In this document: piece after piece, positions 1 through 9,668 of the stretch
Layout: each line of letters opens with the position of its first letter
How positions within the stretch are numbered: the stretch's first letter is position 1
Source of the DNA: Herbaspirillum sp. GW103
Lineage (GTDB): Bacteria; Pseudomonadota; Gammaproteobacteria; Burkholderiales; Burkholderiaceae_D
Direction: 5' to 3'
Assembly (NCBI RefSeq): GCF_000261365.1
Contig: NZ_AJVC01000004.1
Location: 434,001-498,000 of the forward strand
DNA: 64,000 nucleotides
Notes under the pieces: model-generated
Databases searched by the model: none
Seen by the model: the letters and a program-made list of their open reading frames with translations, nothing else
What the model was told of the DNA's origin: nothing
Translations under genes and position numbers: made by a program

Positions 1-34
1 TGCCGCCGCCTGACCGCTGTCCTGCCCGGCAACG

Positions 35-65
35 AAAAAGCCGACCCCGCGAGGTCGGCTTTTTT
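35..65. terminator. bidirectional intrinsic terminator
   Basis: A perfect 7-bp stem (gccgacc at 40-46, ggtcggc at 53-59) with a 6-base loop is preceded by a run of A and followed by a run of T. It can therefore end transcription in both directions: from the gene left of the window and from the minus-strand flavodoxin gene that stops at 99. Confidence 0.85.
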
Positions 66-98
66 ACATCTTCAGAATTGCAATGCAGACAATGAATC

Positions 99-674
99 TT
101 ATTTCTTGAACTTGGCCGCCGTTTCCACCACGCGCGCACCGAACAGCTTGGCTGTTTCCAGGTCGCCCGGCAGCGGGCCTTCTTCCGGCGAGGAGTCCGA
201 CGGGCTTTGCGCCATCAGGCCCGAGAAGGAACCGACGAAGTTGATGTCATTGCGCTGGGCAGCCTTGCTGTTGGCAGGCATCAGGCCGGTGCCGACCCAG
301 ATCATGCTGTGCTGCATGCCCAGCGTGAACAGGTAATGCAGGGTCGAGAGCTTGTCGCCGTTCATGGTGGCCGAGTTGGTGAAGGCGGCACCGACCTTGT
401 CCTTCCACTTCTGGCTGAACCAGGGCTTGGAGGAGGCGTCGGCGAACTTCTTGAACTGCCAGGAGACCGTGCCCATGTAGGTCGGCGAACCGAAGATGAT
501 GGCATCGGCCGCATCCAGGCTGGCCCACTGTGCATCGGTGATGGTGCCTTCGGCACTGATGGCGATCAGCTCGACATCGGCGCCGGCAACGCCTGCCGCG
601 CCAGCCTGCACGGCTTCGGCCTGCTTCTTGGTGTGGCCGTAGCCGGAGTGGTAAACGATGGCAACTTTGGTCAT
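99..674 (-). CDS. flavodoxin-family NAD(P)H:quinone oxidoreductase (WrbA-like)
   Basis: A 191-residue flavodoxin-fold protein. It starts with a typical beta strand followed by the FMN phosphate-binding loop S-G-Y-G-H-T (residues 10-15), and has the G-S-P-T-Y-M-G flavin loop near residues 62-68. Members of this family (WrbA and NADPH-dependent FMN reductases) carry out two-electron reduction of quinones in the cytoplasm and so limit semiquinone formation. The gene lies 101 bp downstream of the pirin gene on the same strand, so the two are probably co-transcribed and face the same chemical stress. Length is close to that of WrbA (about 200). Exact substrate cannot be read from the sequence. Confidence 0.85.
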   Translation of the reverse strand: MTKVAIVYHSGYGHTKKQAEAVQAGAAGVAGADVELIAISAEGTITDAQWASLDAADAIIFGSPTYMGTVSWQFKKFADASSKPWFSQKWKDKVGAAFTNSATMNGDKLSTLHYLFTLGMQHSMIWVGTGLMPANSKAAQRNDINFVGSFSGLMAQSPSDSSPEEGPLPGDLETAKLFGARVVETAAKFKK

Positions 675-775
675 GACGAAATTCCTTCTCTAGAGAGTGA
701 AGTGACGCGGGGAAAACCGCCGGTGTGATCGGTACCGGCGGGCTTGCTACTGCAACCCTGCCTGCGCTGAAATGC

Positions 776-1477
776 TCAGCGCGGCAGGTCGAACAAAAGC
801 ACTTCAGCCTTCTCGCCGCCACTGATGTCAATGCGGTCGACCGCACTGAATTTCACGGCGTCGCCGGCTTGCAGCGCCTGGCCATTGACGCTGACCTTGC
901 CGCGAGCCACATGTACATAGCCCAGGCGGCCTGGCGGCAGGGTGTACCCGGCCGTTTGTGCGCCATCGAACAGGCCGGCGTACAGTTGGGCATCCTGGTT
1001 CATGCTGACCGAACCGTCACGGCCATCGCGCGAGGCCACCAGACGCAGCTTGCCGTCCTTGTCAGCGGCCGAGAAGTGCGCCTCCTGGTAGCCCGGCTCA
1101 GCCCCGGCGCGGTCGGGCATGATCCAGATCTGCAGGAAATGCGTGGTGCCGTCCTGCGAATGGTTGTACTCCGAATGACGCACGCCCGTGCCGGCACTCA
1201 TGCGCTGCACGTCACCGGGACGGATCACGCTGCCATTGCCCATGCTGTCCTTGTGCGCAAGTTCACCTTCGAGCACATAGGAAATGATCTCCATGTCACG
1301 GTGGCCATGGGTACCAAAACCCTGCCCTGCGGCCACGCGGTCCTCGTTGATCACCCGCAGCGGACCGAAGCCCATGTGCTTGGGATCATGGTAGTCCGCG
1401 AAGGAAAAGCTGTGATACGAATCCAGCCAACCGTGGTTGGCGTGGCCACGATCGTTCGCTTTGCGAAGTTCCATCAT
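776..1477 (-). CDS. pirin family protein (YhhW-type, probable quercetinase-like dioxygenase)
   Basis: A 233-residue bicupin. All four metal ligands of the pirin N-terminal cupin are present: H57 and H59 (motif G-T-H-G-H-R-D-M-E), H101 and E103. Bacterial members such as E. coli YhhW cleave quercetin in vitro; the physiological role is usually unknown. There are two ATG codons in a row (1477 and 1474) behind the purine-rich AAAGAGG. The gene is divergent from a LysR regulator with a 149-bp spacer, the usual layout when the regulator controls the divergent gene. The quinone reductase gene follows on the same strand. Confidence 0.93.
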   Translation of the reverse strand: MMELRKANDRGHANHGWLDSYHSFSFADYHDPKHMGFGPLRVINEDRVAAGQGFGTHGHRDMEIISYVLEGELAHKDSMGNGSVIRPGDVQRMSAGTGVRHSEYNHSQDGTTHFLQIWIMPDRAGAEPGYQEAHFSAADKDGKLRLVASRDGRDGSVSMNQDAQLYAGLFDGAQTAGYTLPPGRLGYVHVARGKVSVNGQALQAGDAVKFSAVDRIDISGGEKAEVLLFDLPR

Positions 1478-1626
1478 GTCAACACCTCTTTCTTGAGTGG
1501 GACCAAACCGGAATTGATTTAGTCAAAATGTTTGTCGATGGCGTCACTATAGAGGCTAACTTTTTCGCAGATAAGGTCTAAAATCCGTAGTGTTCATTCA
1601 AAAAATTTAAACAAGCGGAGCTCGAC
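1478..1626. promoter_or_regulatory. divergent control region between pirin gene and lysR-type gene
   Basis: This AT-rich spacer separates two divergent genes and should hold both promoters and the LysR operator. On the minus strand TATAGT (1546-1551 read in reverse complement) is a reasonable -10 for the pirin gene. No single T-N11-A operator stands out by eye, so the operator position is left open. Confidence 0.45.
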
Positions 1627-2565
1627 GTGAACCTCACCCTGGAATCCCTGCTGATCCTCGACATGATCGACCGCAAGGGCAGCTTTGCCGCCGCCGCCGT
1701 GGCCCTGGACCGGGTGCCCTCGGCCCTGACCTACAGCGTGCGCAAGCTGGAGGATGACCTCGATGTGCTGCTGTTCGACCGTCGCGGCCACCGGGCCCAG
1801 TTGACACCGGCCGGCCTGCAATTGTTGCAGGAAGGCCGACACCTTTTGCTGGCCGCCAGCGATCTGGAGCAGCGTGTCAAGCGCACCGCCACCGGACGCG
1901 AGACCGAATTGCACATCGTGCTCAACAGTCTGATTCCCTTCGAGAAGATGCTGCCGGTCATCGAAGCCTTCGACCGCGAAGAGTCCGGCACACGGCTGCG
2001 CTTCACGCCCGGCGTGCTGACCGGCGCCTGGGAAAAGCTCATCGAAGGCCGTGCCAACCTGGTCATCGGGGTCACGCTGGACGGGCCGGAAGTGGTGCGC
2101 ACCAGCGGGCGCTTCCAGATGCAGGAGCTGGGTGCGGTGGACTGGGTGTTTGCAGTGGCGCCGACGCACCCGCTGGCCTCGGCCACCGAACCGCTGTCGG
2201 CAGAGCTGGTGCGCAGCCACCGGGCCATTGCCGTGGGCGACAACAGCCAGTCCCTGCCGACACTGACCATGGGCCTGCTGTCGGGCCAGGAAACGCTGAC
2301 GGTGGCCACCGTGGCCGACAAGCTGCAGGCCCAACTGGCCGGTCTCGGTTGCGGCCATCTGCCGCGCATCTGGGCCGCGCCCTACCTTGCCACCGGCGCT
2401 CTGGTGGAAAAGCAGACCCTGGCGGCCAAACCCAATGACAACTTCATGGTGGCCTGGCCCAAGGCCGAGCAGGGCAAGTCGCTCAAATGGTTCATCCAAT
2501 ACCTGGCACAGCCGCATGTACGGCAATCATTGATCGGACCGATCCCCCTGCGGGAGCAGATGTGA
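1627..2565 (+). CDS. LysR-family transcriptional regulator
   Basis: 312 residues, the normal length for LysR proteins. The N-terminal 60 residues form the winged helix-turn-helix ([20 protein letters not shown] core), followed by the linker helix and a type-2 periplasmic-binding-protein-like effector domain. It probably controls the divergent pirin/quinone reductase pair in response to an aromatic or redox signal, as inferred from position only. GTG start at 1627; the stop codon TGA overlaps the GTG start of gluQ-RS, so the two genes are translationally coupled although unrelated in function. Confidence 0.93.
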   Translation: MNLTLESLLILDMIDRKGSFAAAAVALDRVPSALTYSVRKLEDDLDVLLFDRRGHRAQLTPAGLQLLQEGRHLLLAASDLEQRVKRTATGRETELHIVLNSLIPFEKMLPVIEAFDREESGTRLRFTPGVLTGAWEKLIEGRANLVIGVTLDGPEVVRTSGRFQMQELGAVDWVFAVAPTHPLASATEPLSAELVRSHRAIAVGDNSQSLPTLTMGLLSGQETLTVATVADKLQAQLAGLGCGHLPRIWAAPYLATGALVEKQTLAAKPNDNFMVAWPKAEQGKSLKWFIQYLAQPHVRQSLIGPIPLREQM

Positions 2566-3455
2566 GCGGTCATGCCTATGTCGGCCGCTTCGCGCCCTCG
2601 CCTTCCGGTCCGCTGCATGCGGGCTCGCTGGTGGCGGCGCTGGCCAGCTACCTGGATGCGCGTGTACACGCAGGACGCTGGCTGCTGCGCATCGAGGACA
2701 TCGATGAGACCCGCACCGTGCCCGGCGCGGCCGACGACATCGTCGCCACACTGGCGGCGTTGGATATGCACTCGGATGGACCGGTCCTGGTACAGAGCCA
2801 GCGCAAGGCACGCTATCAGCTTGCACGCGAGCGTCTGGGCGCGCTGGCCTACCCCTGCGGCTGCAGCCGCAAGGAAATCGCGGATTCCAGGGTGGGCACG
2901 GCCAGTGATGGTGCCGCGCTCTATCCCGGCACCTGCCGCCACGGATTGGCCCCCGGCAAGACGCCACGCACGCTGCGGCTGCGCGTGCCCGATGCCGGCC
3001 AGCCCGGCGAACGGGTGCAATTCACGGACCGCTGGCTGGGGCCACAGGTCCAGCACCTGGCCTCGGAAGTCGGGGATTTCGTGCTGCAGCGGGCTGATGG
3101 CTTCTGGGCCTACCAACTGGCGGTAGTGGTCGATGATGCCGAACAGGGCGTCACCGACATCGTGCGCGGCGCCGACCTGCTGGACTCGACGGCACGGCAG
3201 ATCTACCTGCAGGGACTGCTGGGCTATGCGACGCCGCGCTACCTGCACGTGCCGCTGTTGATGAATGCGTCGGGAGAAAAGTTTTCCAAGCAGAACGGTG
3301 CCCAGGCGCTGGACCTGGGCCAGCCGCTGCAGGCCTTGCAGCAGGCGGCGGCCTTTCTTGGACTGGACACGGGCGCAGCCCGTGACAGGGAAGGATTCTG
3401 GACCCTGGCGCTCACCGGCTGGGGAGCGCGTTTCGGTCCGGGCGCAAGCGCATGA
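2562..3455 (+). CDS. gluQ: glutamyl-Q tRNA(Asp) synthetase
   Basis: 297 residues, a truncated class I glutamyl-tRNA synthetase lacking the anticodon-binding domain. It glutamylates the queuosine base at position 34 of tRNA(Asp). Visible motifs: the HIGH-type signature [11 protein letters not shown] (residues 11-21), the zinc ligands C-G-C and a later C in Y-P-G-T-C, and the KMSKS-like G-E-K-F-S-K-Q-N near residue 238. I chose the GTG at 2562 because it gives the usual N-terminus, has GGGAG upstream and overlaps the lysR stop; the frame also stays open to an ATG at 2487 inside lysR. Confidence 0.93.
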   Translation: MSGHAYVGRFAPSPSGPLHAGSLVAALASYLDARVHAGRWLLRIEDIDETRTVPGAADDIVATLAALDMHSDGPVLVQSQRKARYQLARERLGALAYPCGCSRKEIADSRVGTASDGAALYPGTCRHGLAPGKTPRTLRLRVPDAGQPGERVQFTDRWLGPQVQHLASEVGDFVLQRADGFWAYQLAVVVDDAEQGVTDIVRGADLLDSTARQIYLQGLLGYATPRYLHVPLLMNASGEKFSKQNGAQALDLGQPLQALQQAAAFLGLDTGAARDREGFWTLALTGWGARFGPGASA

Positions 3456-3479
3456 TCGACGCCAGGCCCGATGTCCGCA

Positions 3480-4943
3480 TCAGCGCTTGGGGATGCCGCC
3501 CAGCAAGGCCGCAACCTTGGGCTTGGGACGGTTGTTCTTCGCCAGCTCCGGCTTGGTGGAAACGGTTTCGGTGGTACTGGGTTCGTATGGCTTGAGGAAC
3601 CACGGATCAACCTTCTCGCGCCGGGCCACCGGTGCGCCGCCTTCGCGACTGCTGCGGCTGCGCTCACCACGTTCACTGCGTTCACTGCGTTCACCACGCT
3701 CGGGACGTTCACCGCGCTCACCGCGTTCGCTACGCTCGCCACGTTCGTGACGGGCACGCGGGGCAAAGCCGACCAGTTCGGCGCGCTCAAACTTCTTCTT
3801 GATCAGCTTTTCGATATCGACCAGCAGGCGTTCATCCTTGTCGCAGAACAGCGAGATGGCGTCACCCGAAGCGCCCGCGCGACCGGTACGGCCAATACGG
3901 TGCACATAGTCTTCGGCGTTGTAGGGCAGATCGTAGTTGATGACGCAAGGCAGTTCGGCAATGTCCAGGCCACGGGCGGCCACGTCGGTGGCCACCAGGA
4001 CCTCGATCTGCCCCTGCTTGAAGGACTCCAGCGCCGCCATGCGCTCGGACTGGGTCTTGTCGCCATGGATGGCAGAAGCCTTCACACCTTCGGCCACCAA
4101 TGTGCGCGCCAGGCGCGAGGCACCGATCTTGGTATTGGAAAAGACGATCACTTGCTTCAGTTCGCGCTGGCGAATGATGAAGCTCACAGCATCGGCCTTG
4201 GCCGCCTCCTCGACTTTGTAGATGGTCTGGCTGACGTTTTCTGCCGTGGCATTGCTGCGCGCGACTTCGATGGTCACCGGATTGTTCTGGAAGCTGGCGG
4301 CCAGCTTCTTGATCTCGGGCGAGAAGGTGGCCGAGAACAGCAGGTTCTGGCGCTGCTTGGGCAACAGGTTGATGATGCGCTGCAGATCCGGCAGGAAGCC
4401 CATGTCCAGCATGCGGTCGGCTTCATCCATGACCAGGATCTGGGTCTGCGACAGGTTGACCGTCTTCTGCTGCACGTGGTCCAGCAAGCGGCCCGGGGTG
4501 GCGATGACGATTTCCACACCGGCACGCAGGGTGGCGGTCTGGGGTGCCATGTCGACGCCGCCGAAGACCACGGTGGAGCGCAGCGGGGTGAAGCGGGAAT
4601 AAGCCTTCACATTCTCGGCCACCTGGTCGGCCAGCTCGCGGGTCGGGGTCAGGATCAGGGCGCGCACCGGATGACGGGCGGGGGAAGCGCTGTGGCTGGC
4701 ATGCGCCAGCAGGCGCTGGATGATCGGCAGGGAGAAACCGGCGGTCTTGCCGGTGCCGGTCTGGGCTGCGCCCATCACGTCCCGGCCTTGCAGCACCACT
4801 GGAATGGCCTGGGCCTGGATCGGAGTCGGATGGACGTAGCCTTGTTCGGACAAGGCCTTCAGAATATCGGGCGAGAGGCCGAAATCTTCAAAGCGGACGG
4901 CAGGTGCAGCCGGTGCTGCGGACGCGGACGTGGTGTCGGACAT
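3480..4943 (-). CDS. rhlE: DEAD-box ATP-dependent RNA helicase RhlE
   Basis: 487 residues. The complete helicase motif set is present: Q motif (F-E-D-F-G ... P-T-P-I-Q), motif I A-Q-T-G-T-G-K-T, motif Ia P-T-R-E-L, motif II D-E-A-D, motif III S-A-T, motif V ATDVAARG and motif VI H-R-I-G-R-T-G-R. The C-terminal tail (about residues 390-440) is a low-complexity run of G-E-R and S-E-R units, charged and presumably disordered, of the kind that binds RNA. RhlE proteins remodel RNA in ribosome assembly and cold adaptation. The gene is convergent with gluQ, with only 24 bp between the stops and no clear terminator. Confidence 0.95.
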   Translation of the reverse strand: MSDTTSASAAPAAPAVRFEDFGLSPDILKALSEQGYVHPTPIQAQAIPVVLQGRDVMGAAQTGTGKTAGFSLPIIQRLLAHASHSASPARHPVRALILTPTRELADQVAENVKAYSRFTPLRSTVVFGGVDMAPQTATLRAGVEIVIATPGRLLDHVQQKTVNLSQTQILVMDEADRMLDMGFLPDLQRIINLLPKQRQNLLFSATFSPEIKKLAASFQNNPVTIEVARSNATAENVSQTIYKVEEAAKADAVSFIIRQRELKQVIVFSNTKIGASRLARTLVAEGVKASAIHGDKTQSERMAALESFKQGQIEVLVATDVAARGLDIAELPCVINYDLPYNAEDYVHRIGRTGRAGASGDAISLFCDKDERLLVDIEKLIKKKFERAELVGFAPRARHERGERSERGERGERPERGERSERSERGERSRSSREGGAPVARREKVDPWFLKPYEPSTTETVSTKPELAKNNRPKPKVAALLGGIPKR

Positions 4944-5139
4944 GGTTTATTGCGAACGGTGCGACAGCGCCGCGGCAGCCGCCAGGCGGCTCCGGTGCAT
5001 GGGGTGCATGCGCACGGGTTCTGATTGCTTTCTGTGTTGAAGTGTTACGGGCGAACCGGCCAATTGCTGCGCAGCCGGGCGCTTCGGATGATGCAAACGC
5101 CAAAAACGATGCTGACCGGGCGGACGACTTGCAATGCCC

Positions 5140-5200
5140 GGAATTCCTTGCGGAACTCCGTATTATACGCCGCATCGCCGCCGGCTTCATGACAGTTTGG
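5140..5200 (-). promoter_or_regulatory. probable rhlE promoter and start of a ~210-nt leader
   Basis: A consensus -10 TATAAT lies at 5162-5167 on the minus strand; no good -35 box is seen 16-18 bp upstream. Transcription would start near 5154 and leave an untranslated leader of about 210 nt before the rhlE ATG at 4943. Long leaders are common for cold-induced helicase genes, but no known RNA element was recognised in 4944-5154. Confidence 0.5.
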
Positions 5201-5268
5201 TTTCCGCCCGGTACCGAGGGCCTGTGCAGCGCTGCGAAGAAGCCGCAGCGCCCTCACCTCCAGGGTGT

Positions 5269-5952
5269 TCAGCCGATGGTGATGTTGATGTCCGGCAAGC
5301 CGTCCACATGCCCTTGCAACTGGTCACCCTTGATCACCGCACCCACGCCTTCGGGGGTGCCGGTGTAGATCAGGTCGCCGGGGAACAGCTCGACCAGGCC
5401 GGACAAATAGGAAATGGTCTCGGCCACGTTCCAGATCAGGTCCGAGAGATCGCCCTGCTGACGTACCTCGCCGTTGACCTTGAGCCAGACGGCACCCTTG
5501 TCCGGATGCCCGCACTGGGCCACCGGCACGATGGGCGCACAAGGTGCGGACTGGTCGAAACCCTTGGCCATGTCCCAGGGGCGCCCCAGTTTCTTGGCCT
5601 GCGCCTGCAGGTCGCGACGGGTCATGTCCAGGCCGACGGCGTAGCCATAGACCAGTTCCAGCGCCTTCTCCACAGGGATATCGCGCCCTCCGCCGGACAG
5701 TGCCACCACCAGTTCGATCTCATGATGATAGTCCGCCGTCGCCGCCGGATACGGCACCACGGCATCGGTCGGCACGACGGCGTCAGCCGGCTTCATGAAG
5801 AAGAACGGCGGCTCGCGGTCAGGGTCATGCCCCATCTCGCGGGCGTGGGCGGCATAGTTGCGACCTACGCAATAGATGCGGCGAACCGGGAACGGCGCAC
5901 CGCCGACCACCGCAACGGTGGCCTGGGCGGGGGCGGGAATGGCGAAACTCAT
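5269..5952 (-). CDS. fumarylacetoacetate hydrolase (FAH) family protein
   Basis: 227 residues. The fold is recognised from C-V-G-R-N-Y-A-A-H-A-R-E-M-G near the N-terminus, the metal-ligand pair E-I-E (motif H-H-E-I-E-L-V-V-A-L), the later D in G-L-D-M-T-R-R-D, and the conserved C-terminal T-G-T-P-E-G-V-G-A. Relatives include acylpyruvate hydrolases and oxaloacetate decarboxylases (FAHD1 type); the substrate cannot be fixed from sequence. The open frame continues far upstream to 7875, but that part is only a shadow of the plus-strand TPR gene; the ATG at 5952 gives the normal family N-terminus and length. Confidence 0.9.
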   Translation of the reverse strand: MSFAIPAPAQATVAVVGGAPFPVRRIYCVGRNYAAHAREMGHDPDREPPFFFMKPADAVVPTDAVVPYPAATADYHHEIELVVALSGGGRDIPVEKALELVYGYAVGLDMTRRDLQAQAKKLGRPWDMAKGFDQSAPCAPIVPVAQCGHPDKGAVWLKVNGEVRQQGDLSDLIWNVAETISYLSGLVELFPGDLIYTGTPEGVGAVIKGDQLQGHVDGLPDINITIG

Positions 5953-6183
5953 CAGGAAGACTCCGTGGTGGCGCATGCAGCTGCATGCGGTGGATGAAGA
6001 ACCGGTCATGGCCGGCTTGGCGAGCGCATCAGTTGTCTGATGTCCCGGTAGTGTAAAAGAAAAGCGCTGGCCCCGCTTGCAGCTCACCCGGCCTCTCTCT
6101 CCTACCCGACGACCCGCCATAGCCCGCAATTGGAGGGCGATTGCCCCGGTAATCCGCCAGCAGAAAGCCGGCGAATTTGGGAC

Positions 6184-6211
6184 ACTTGCCACTTGCCACT
6201 TGCCACTTGTC
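6184..6211. repeat. four tandem copies of a 7-bp unit
   Basis: acttgcc is repeated three times and followed by acttgtc, 28 bp in all. It sits in the 297-bp divergent spacer (5953-6249) between the FAH-family gene and the TPR gene. Copy-number variation there could alter expression of the TPR gene; otherwise the spacer shows nothing recognisable. Confidence 0.7.
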
Positions 6212-6249
6212 GGCGCTGCCGGCACTTTCTCCTCATCTCGACTCGATCC

Positions 6250-8061
6250 ATGCACCCGCAAGCCAACGCTTCTCTCATCCTGTTGCAAAAAGCCCTGGCA
6301 CTCCACCAGAAAGGCCAGCTGGCGCCGGCGGAAGACCTCTACAAGAAGGTGCTGGCGAAGCTGCCACGCCATTTCGAGGCCAATTATCTGTACGGCATGC
6401 TCAAGCTGCACCAGGAAGAGTGGGAAGCCGCCGAGGCGCAACTGGCCAAGGCGATCGAACTCAATCCCGACCATCCCGATACCTATTTCGATCACGCCGG
6501 GGCCCTGGTCCATTTGGGCCGAGATGCCGAGGCAGTGGAACGCTACAACCAGATTCTGGCGCAGAACCCGGCCTTCGCCGATGCCCTGCTGGCGCGGGGC
6601 GCCGCCTTGCGTCGGCTCGATCTGAACCGGGAAGCACTGGAGGATCTGCAGCAAGCGGTGCGGCTGGTGCCGGACCATGCCGATGCCTGGTTCCAGTTGG
6701 GCAATCTCCAGCACGAGCTCTACAGCTATCGCGATGCGCGCGCCAGCTATGAACGCGCGGTCGCGCTGCGCCCAGATTTCATCGAGGCCTGGTTCAACCT
6801 GGGCAATGCCTGCAAGGACAGCTACCAGTTCGAGGAGGCCCTGCGGGCCTTTGACCGTGCGCTGGCGGTGCAGCCCGACTTTTTCGAAGCCCAGTCCAAC
6901 CGGGGCTTCGTCCTGTTCAAGATGCAGCGTCCGGAGGAAGCGCTGGAAGCCTACGACCGCGCCCTGGCGCTCAGCGACAGCTCCCCGGACCTGTGGTTCA
7001 ACCGGGCATCGACGCTGGAACAACTCTCGCGTTTCAGCGAGGCCAGCCAATCCTATCAGCGGGCGCGCGAACTCAGCCCCGAGAGCCATTCGGCTCAGTG
7101 GAACGATGCCCTCCTGAAACTGCGCCTGGGTGAGTTCGCCAAAGGCTGGCCGGCCTATGAATCCCGCTGGAAGACCGCGCAGATGCGTACGCAGGTACGT
7201 CAGTTCCTGGAGCCGCTCTGGCTCGGTCTGCAACCGCTGCGAGGCAAGACCATCCTGATCCACGCCGAACAAGGCTTTGGCGACACCCTGCAGTTCGTGC
7301 GCTACCTGCCGCGGGTGGCCGGTCTCGGCGCCCGCGTCATCCTCGAAGTGCAACCCGCGCTCAAGCGCCTGCTGGCCGGGGTACCGGGGGCTGCCGAAGT
7401 CATCGGCAGCGACCAGGACACGCGTCCCGCGTTCGACTATCACTGCCCGCTGATGAGCTTGCCGCTGGCCTGCAAGTCCTTCAGCGAAGCCGACATACCG
7501 CGTGCGCCCTATCTGCTGCCCGAGTCGGAAGCCTGGGCAGCCTGGCTGCAACGTCTGCCGCACAACCGCGCCCTGCGGGTCGGCCTGGTCTGGGCAGGTA
7601 GCTCGGCCCAGACCCACCCGGATGCGGTACGGATCGACAGCGAACGTTCGCTGCCCTTCTCGGCACTGGCACCGTTGGTGGAACTGGCGCATGAGCATGC
7701 GCAACTGGAGTTCTATTCCTTGCAGGTGGGCCAGGCCGCGCTGGAGCAGCTGCATGCCCATCCGCTGGCCAGCCAGGTGCAGGATTGCGCCGGCGCATTG
7801 CATGACTTTGCCGACACCTCCGGCCTGCTCGCCAATCTCGACCTGCTCATCAGCGTCGATACCGCCGTCTGCCACCTGGCGGGCGCCCTGGGCAAGCCAG
7901 TCTGGTTGCTCAACCGCGCCAATACCTGCTGGCGCTGGCAGCTGGAACGCAGCGATACCCCCTGGTATCCGACCATGCGCCTGTTCCGCCAGCGCCAGAC
8001 CGGCGACTGGAGCGAGGTCATCACCGAGGTCCGCAGCGCCCTGCTACAACAGTTGGCCTGA
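6250..8061 (+). CDS. TPR-repeat protein with C-terminal glycosyltransferase-like domain
   Basis: 603 residues. Residues 1 to about 310 are nine or so tetratricopeptide repeats (typical pattern: W-F-N-L-G-N ... A-L-R-A-F-D-R-A-L ... P-D-F). The C-terminal 270 residues (from [14 protein letters not shown]) match the layout of the glycosyltransferase-B-like domain often annotated as TPR/glycosyltransferase family 9 or 41-like: [20 protein letters not shown], and [14 protein letters not shown]. No signal peptide is seen, so action in the cytoplasm is likely. The donor and acceptor are unknown. The ATG at 6250 is chosen over earlier in-frame starts because the first TPR begins just after it. Confidence 0.85.
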   Translation: MHPQANASLILLQKALALHQKGQLAPAEDLYKKVLAKLPRHFEANYLYGMLKLHQEEWEAAEAQLAKAIELNPDHPDTYFDHAGALVHLGRDAEAVERYNQILAQNPAFADALLARGAALRRLDLNREALEDLQQAVRLVPDHADAWFQLGNLQHELYSYRDARASYERAVALRPDFIEAWFNLGNACKDSYQFEEALRAFDRALAVQPDFFEAQSNRGFVLFKMQRPEEALEAYDRALALSDSSPDLWFNRASTLEQLSRFSEASQSYQRARELSPESHSAQWNDALLKLRLGEFAKGWPAYESRWKTAQMRTQVRQFLEPLWLGLQPLRGKTILIHAEQGFGDTLQFVRYLPRVAGLGARVILEVQPALKRLLAGVPGAAEVIGSDQDTRPAFDYHCPLMSLPLACKSFSEADIPRAPYLLPESEAWAAWLQRLPHNRALRVGLVWAGSSAQTHPDAVRIDSERSLPFSALAPLVELAHEHAQLEFYSLQVGQAALEQLHAHPLASQVQDCAGALHDFADTSGLLANLDLLISVDTAVCHLAGALGKPVWLLNRANTCWRWQLERSDTPWYPTMRLFRQRQTGDWSEVITEVRSALLQQLA

Positions 8062-8233
8062 TGCTGTTACCATGCGCGCCGATACGGATGACCCGCTCAT
8101 CCGTCGGAACCTGGCGCGCCGGCTCGCCTCATACCCTGTAACGCAGCTGCGGCCCGATCTCTCTGACACTGTGACAGGCGGCACCGCCCAGCGCCCTGCC
8201 GCCTGCCGGCATGAAGAAAACAAGGACAAGACG

Positions 8234-9238
8234 ATGCAAGCCCCCACCCTCTCCCCGAGCAAGTCTCCCCACGCCGCTGGTCCGCGCCTGCTGGCCGACA
8301 TTGGTGGCACCAATGCCCGTTTCGCGCTGGAAACTTCACCCGGCCATCTAGAACAAGTACAGGTCCTGCGCGGTGCCGACTATCCGCAATTCACCGATGC
8401 CGTGCAGGCCTATCTGAAGCTGGCGGGCCAGCCCGCCGTCAAGCACGCGGCGGTGGCCATTGCCAACCCGGTGCAGGGCGACCAGATCAAGATGACCAAC
8501 CATGACTGGGCCTTCTCCATCGAAGCGGCGCGCCAGTTGCTGGGCTTTGATCTGCTACTGGTGGTCAATGACTTCACGGCACTGTCCATGGCGGTGCCGC
8601 AACTGCGCGCTGATGAGTTGCAGCAGATCGGTGGCGGCGCGCCCAAGGTGGGCCAGCCGGTCGGGCTGGTGGGCGCCGGGACGGGACTGGGCGTGGGCGG
8701 ACTGGTGCGCGGCGACGGCCACTGGCTGCCGCTGGCCAGCGAAGGCGGTCACGTCGCCTTCGCCCCGGCCAATGCACGTGAAGCGGCTGTGCTGGCCTAT
8801 GCCTGGCAGTTTCATGAGCACGTGTCGGCTGAACGCCTGGTCTCGGGGCCCGGGCTCGAATTCATCCATCGTGCACTGCTGGCCATCGATGGTCATCCGG
8901 CTGCCGAACTGAAGGCCGCCGGAATCGTGGACGGCGCACTCAAGCAAGGCGACGCGGTCTGCCTGGAAACGCTGGACCTGTTCTGCAGCATGCTCGGTAC
9001 CGTTGCAGCCGATCTGGCGCTGACGCTGGGTGCACTTGGCGGCATCTATATTGGTGGCGGCGTGGTACCGCACCTGGGCGAATACTTCGCGCGTTCGCCC
9101 TTCCGCGCACGCTTCGAGAACAAGGGCCGCATGTCCGTGCTGACCAAGGCCATTCCGACTTATGTGATCACGGCGCAATATCCGGCCTTCACGGGCGTGT
9201 CAGCGATCCTGGCCGACCGGCTGGATCCGTACGAGTAA
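8234..9238 (+). CDS. glk: glucokinase
   Basis: 334 residues, bacterial Glk (COG0837 type). Phosphate loop [11 protein letters not shown] lies near residue 20, followed by [10 protein letters not shown] and T-N-H-D-W-A-F-S (glucose site), the [11 protein letters not shown] loop and S-E-G-G-H-V-A-F. It makes glucose 6-phosphate in the cytoplasm, feeding the Entner-Doudoroff or pentose phosphate route in these bacteria. It stands alone here, without the usual edd/pgl/zwf neighbours, 172 bp after the TPR gene, and is followed by its own terminator. Confidence 0.95.
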   Translation: MQAPTLSPSKSPHAAGPRLLADIGGTNARFALETSPGHLEQVQVLRGADYPQFTDAVQAYLKLAGQPAVKHAAVAIANPVQGDQIKMTNHDWAFSIEAARQLLGFDLLLVVNDFTALSMAVPQLRADELQQIGGGAPKVGQPVGLVGAGTGLGVGGLVRGDGHWLPLASEGGHVAFAPANAREAAVLAYAWQFHEHVSAERLVSGPGLEFIHRALLAIDGHPAAELKAAGIVDGALKQGDAVCLETLDLFCSMLGTVAADLALTLGALGGIYIGGGVVPHLGEYFARSPFRARFENKGRMSVLTKAIPTYVITAQYPAFTGVSAILADRLDPYE

Positions 9239-9267
9239 GAACAGGTAGCGCTGCGAGGTTTTGCAGG

Positions 9268-9302
9268 AGGCTGATGCGGCAGATTCGCGTCAGCCTTTTT
9301 TA
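9268..9302 (+). terminator. intrinsic terminator of glk
   Basis: Perfect 7-bp stem aggctga (9268-9274) / tcagcct (9290-9296) with a 15-base loop and six T (9296-9301), 30 bp after the glk stop. Confidence 0.85.
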
Positions 9303-9407
9303 TGGCATCGCGCGAGACGGCAACAGCTCAACAACGAGAAAAAATCTGATGAGGTGAGTCGAGGGGGAGGACCTGCCGGAACAACAGAAGAAACAGAAGA
9401 GAGATAA

Positions 9408-9508
9408 GAGGCGAGCCTTGTCTGCGGCACTTGCGGGAAATGGCTGTGGCTGCTTCGTTCCCGACCTGACCAGGTTGACCATGCCACAATGCGCAGGGGC
9501 CCGCCGGG
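9408..9508 (-). ncRNA. ffs: small signal recognition particle RNA (4.5S)
   Basis: The minus strand carries the conserved SRP domain IV loop: cctggtcaggtcgggaac followed by gaagcagcc (about 9444-9475). The flanks form the long rod, and the ends close with an 8-bp helix between 9498-9505 and 9410-9417 (one G-U pair). The RNA binds Ffh and directs inner-membrane proteins to the Sec translocon. The region between the glk terminator and ubiD holds only this RNA and a terminator. Exact 5' and 3' ends are uncertain by a few bases. Confidence 0.9.
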
Positions 9509-9571
9509 GTGCATTGTATCGCAGTTCAGCGACTTGCCGCCAGAGAAATCATTGCAGCGCATCAGAAAGTG

Positions 9572-9612
9572 AAAAGCCGCGCGAATTGCCTAAACAATTT
9601 ACGCGGCTTTTT
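9572..9612. terminator. bidirectional terminator downstream of ubiD
   Basis: The outer stem aaagccgcg / cgcggcttt (plus an inner gaattg / caattt pairing) is flanked by A and T runs. It lies 57 bp after the ubiD stop on the minus strand and ends ubiD transcripts before the SRP RNA gene. Confidence 0.8.
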
Positions 9613-9668
9613 GCATGAAGCTTCATATGTTCGTCAGGCGCGCCATACCGGGTGCGCGCCCTGCCCGC

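Noticed and set aside
3471-5024. 517-codon plus-strand frame
   Set aside because: Antisense shadow of rhlE with no protein-like features; rhlE has all helicase motifs.
6184-6211. CRISPR array
   Set aside because: Units are 7 bp, contiguous and without spacers; no cas genes in the window. No other candidate array was seen.
5953-7875. Minus-strand frame extending the FAH-family gene to 868 codons
   Set aside because: It is the antisense of the TPR gene; the FAH protein is complete from ATG 5952 at the usual length.
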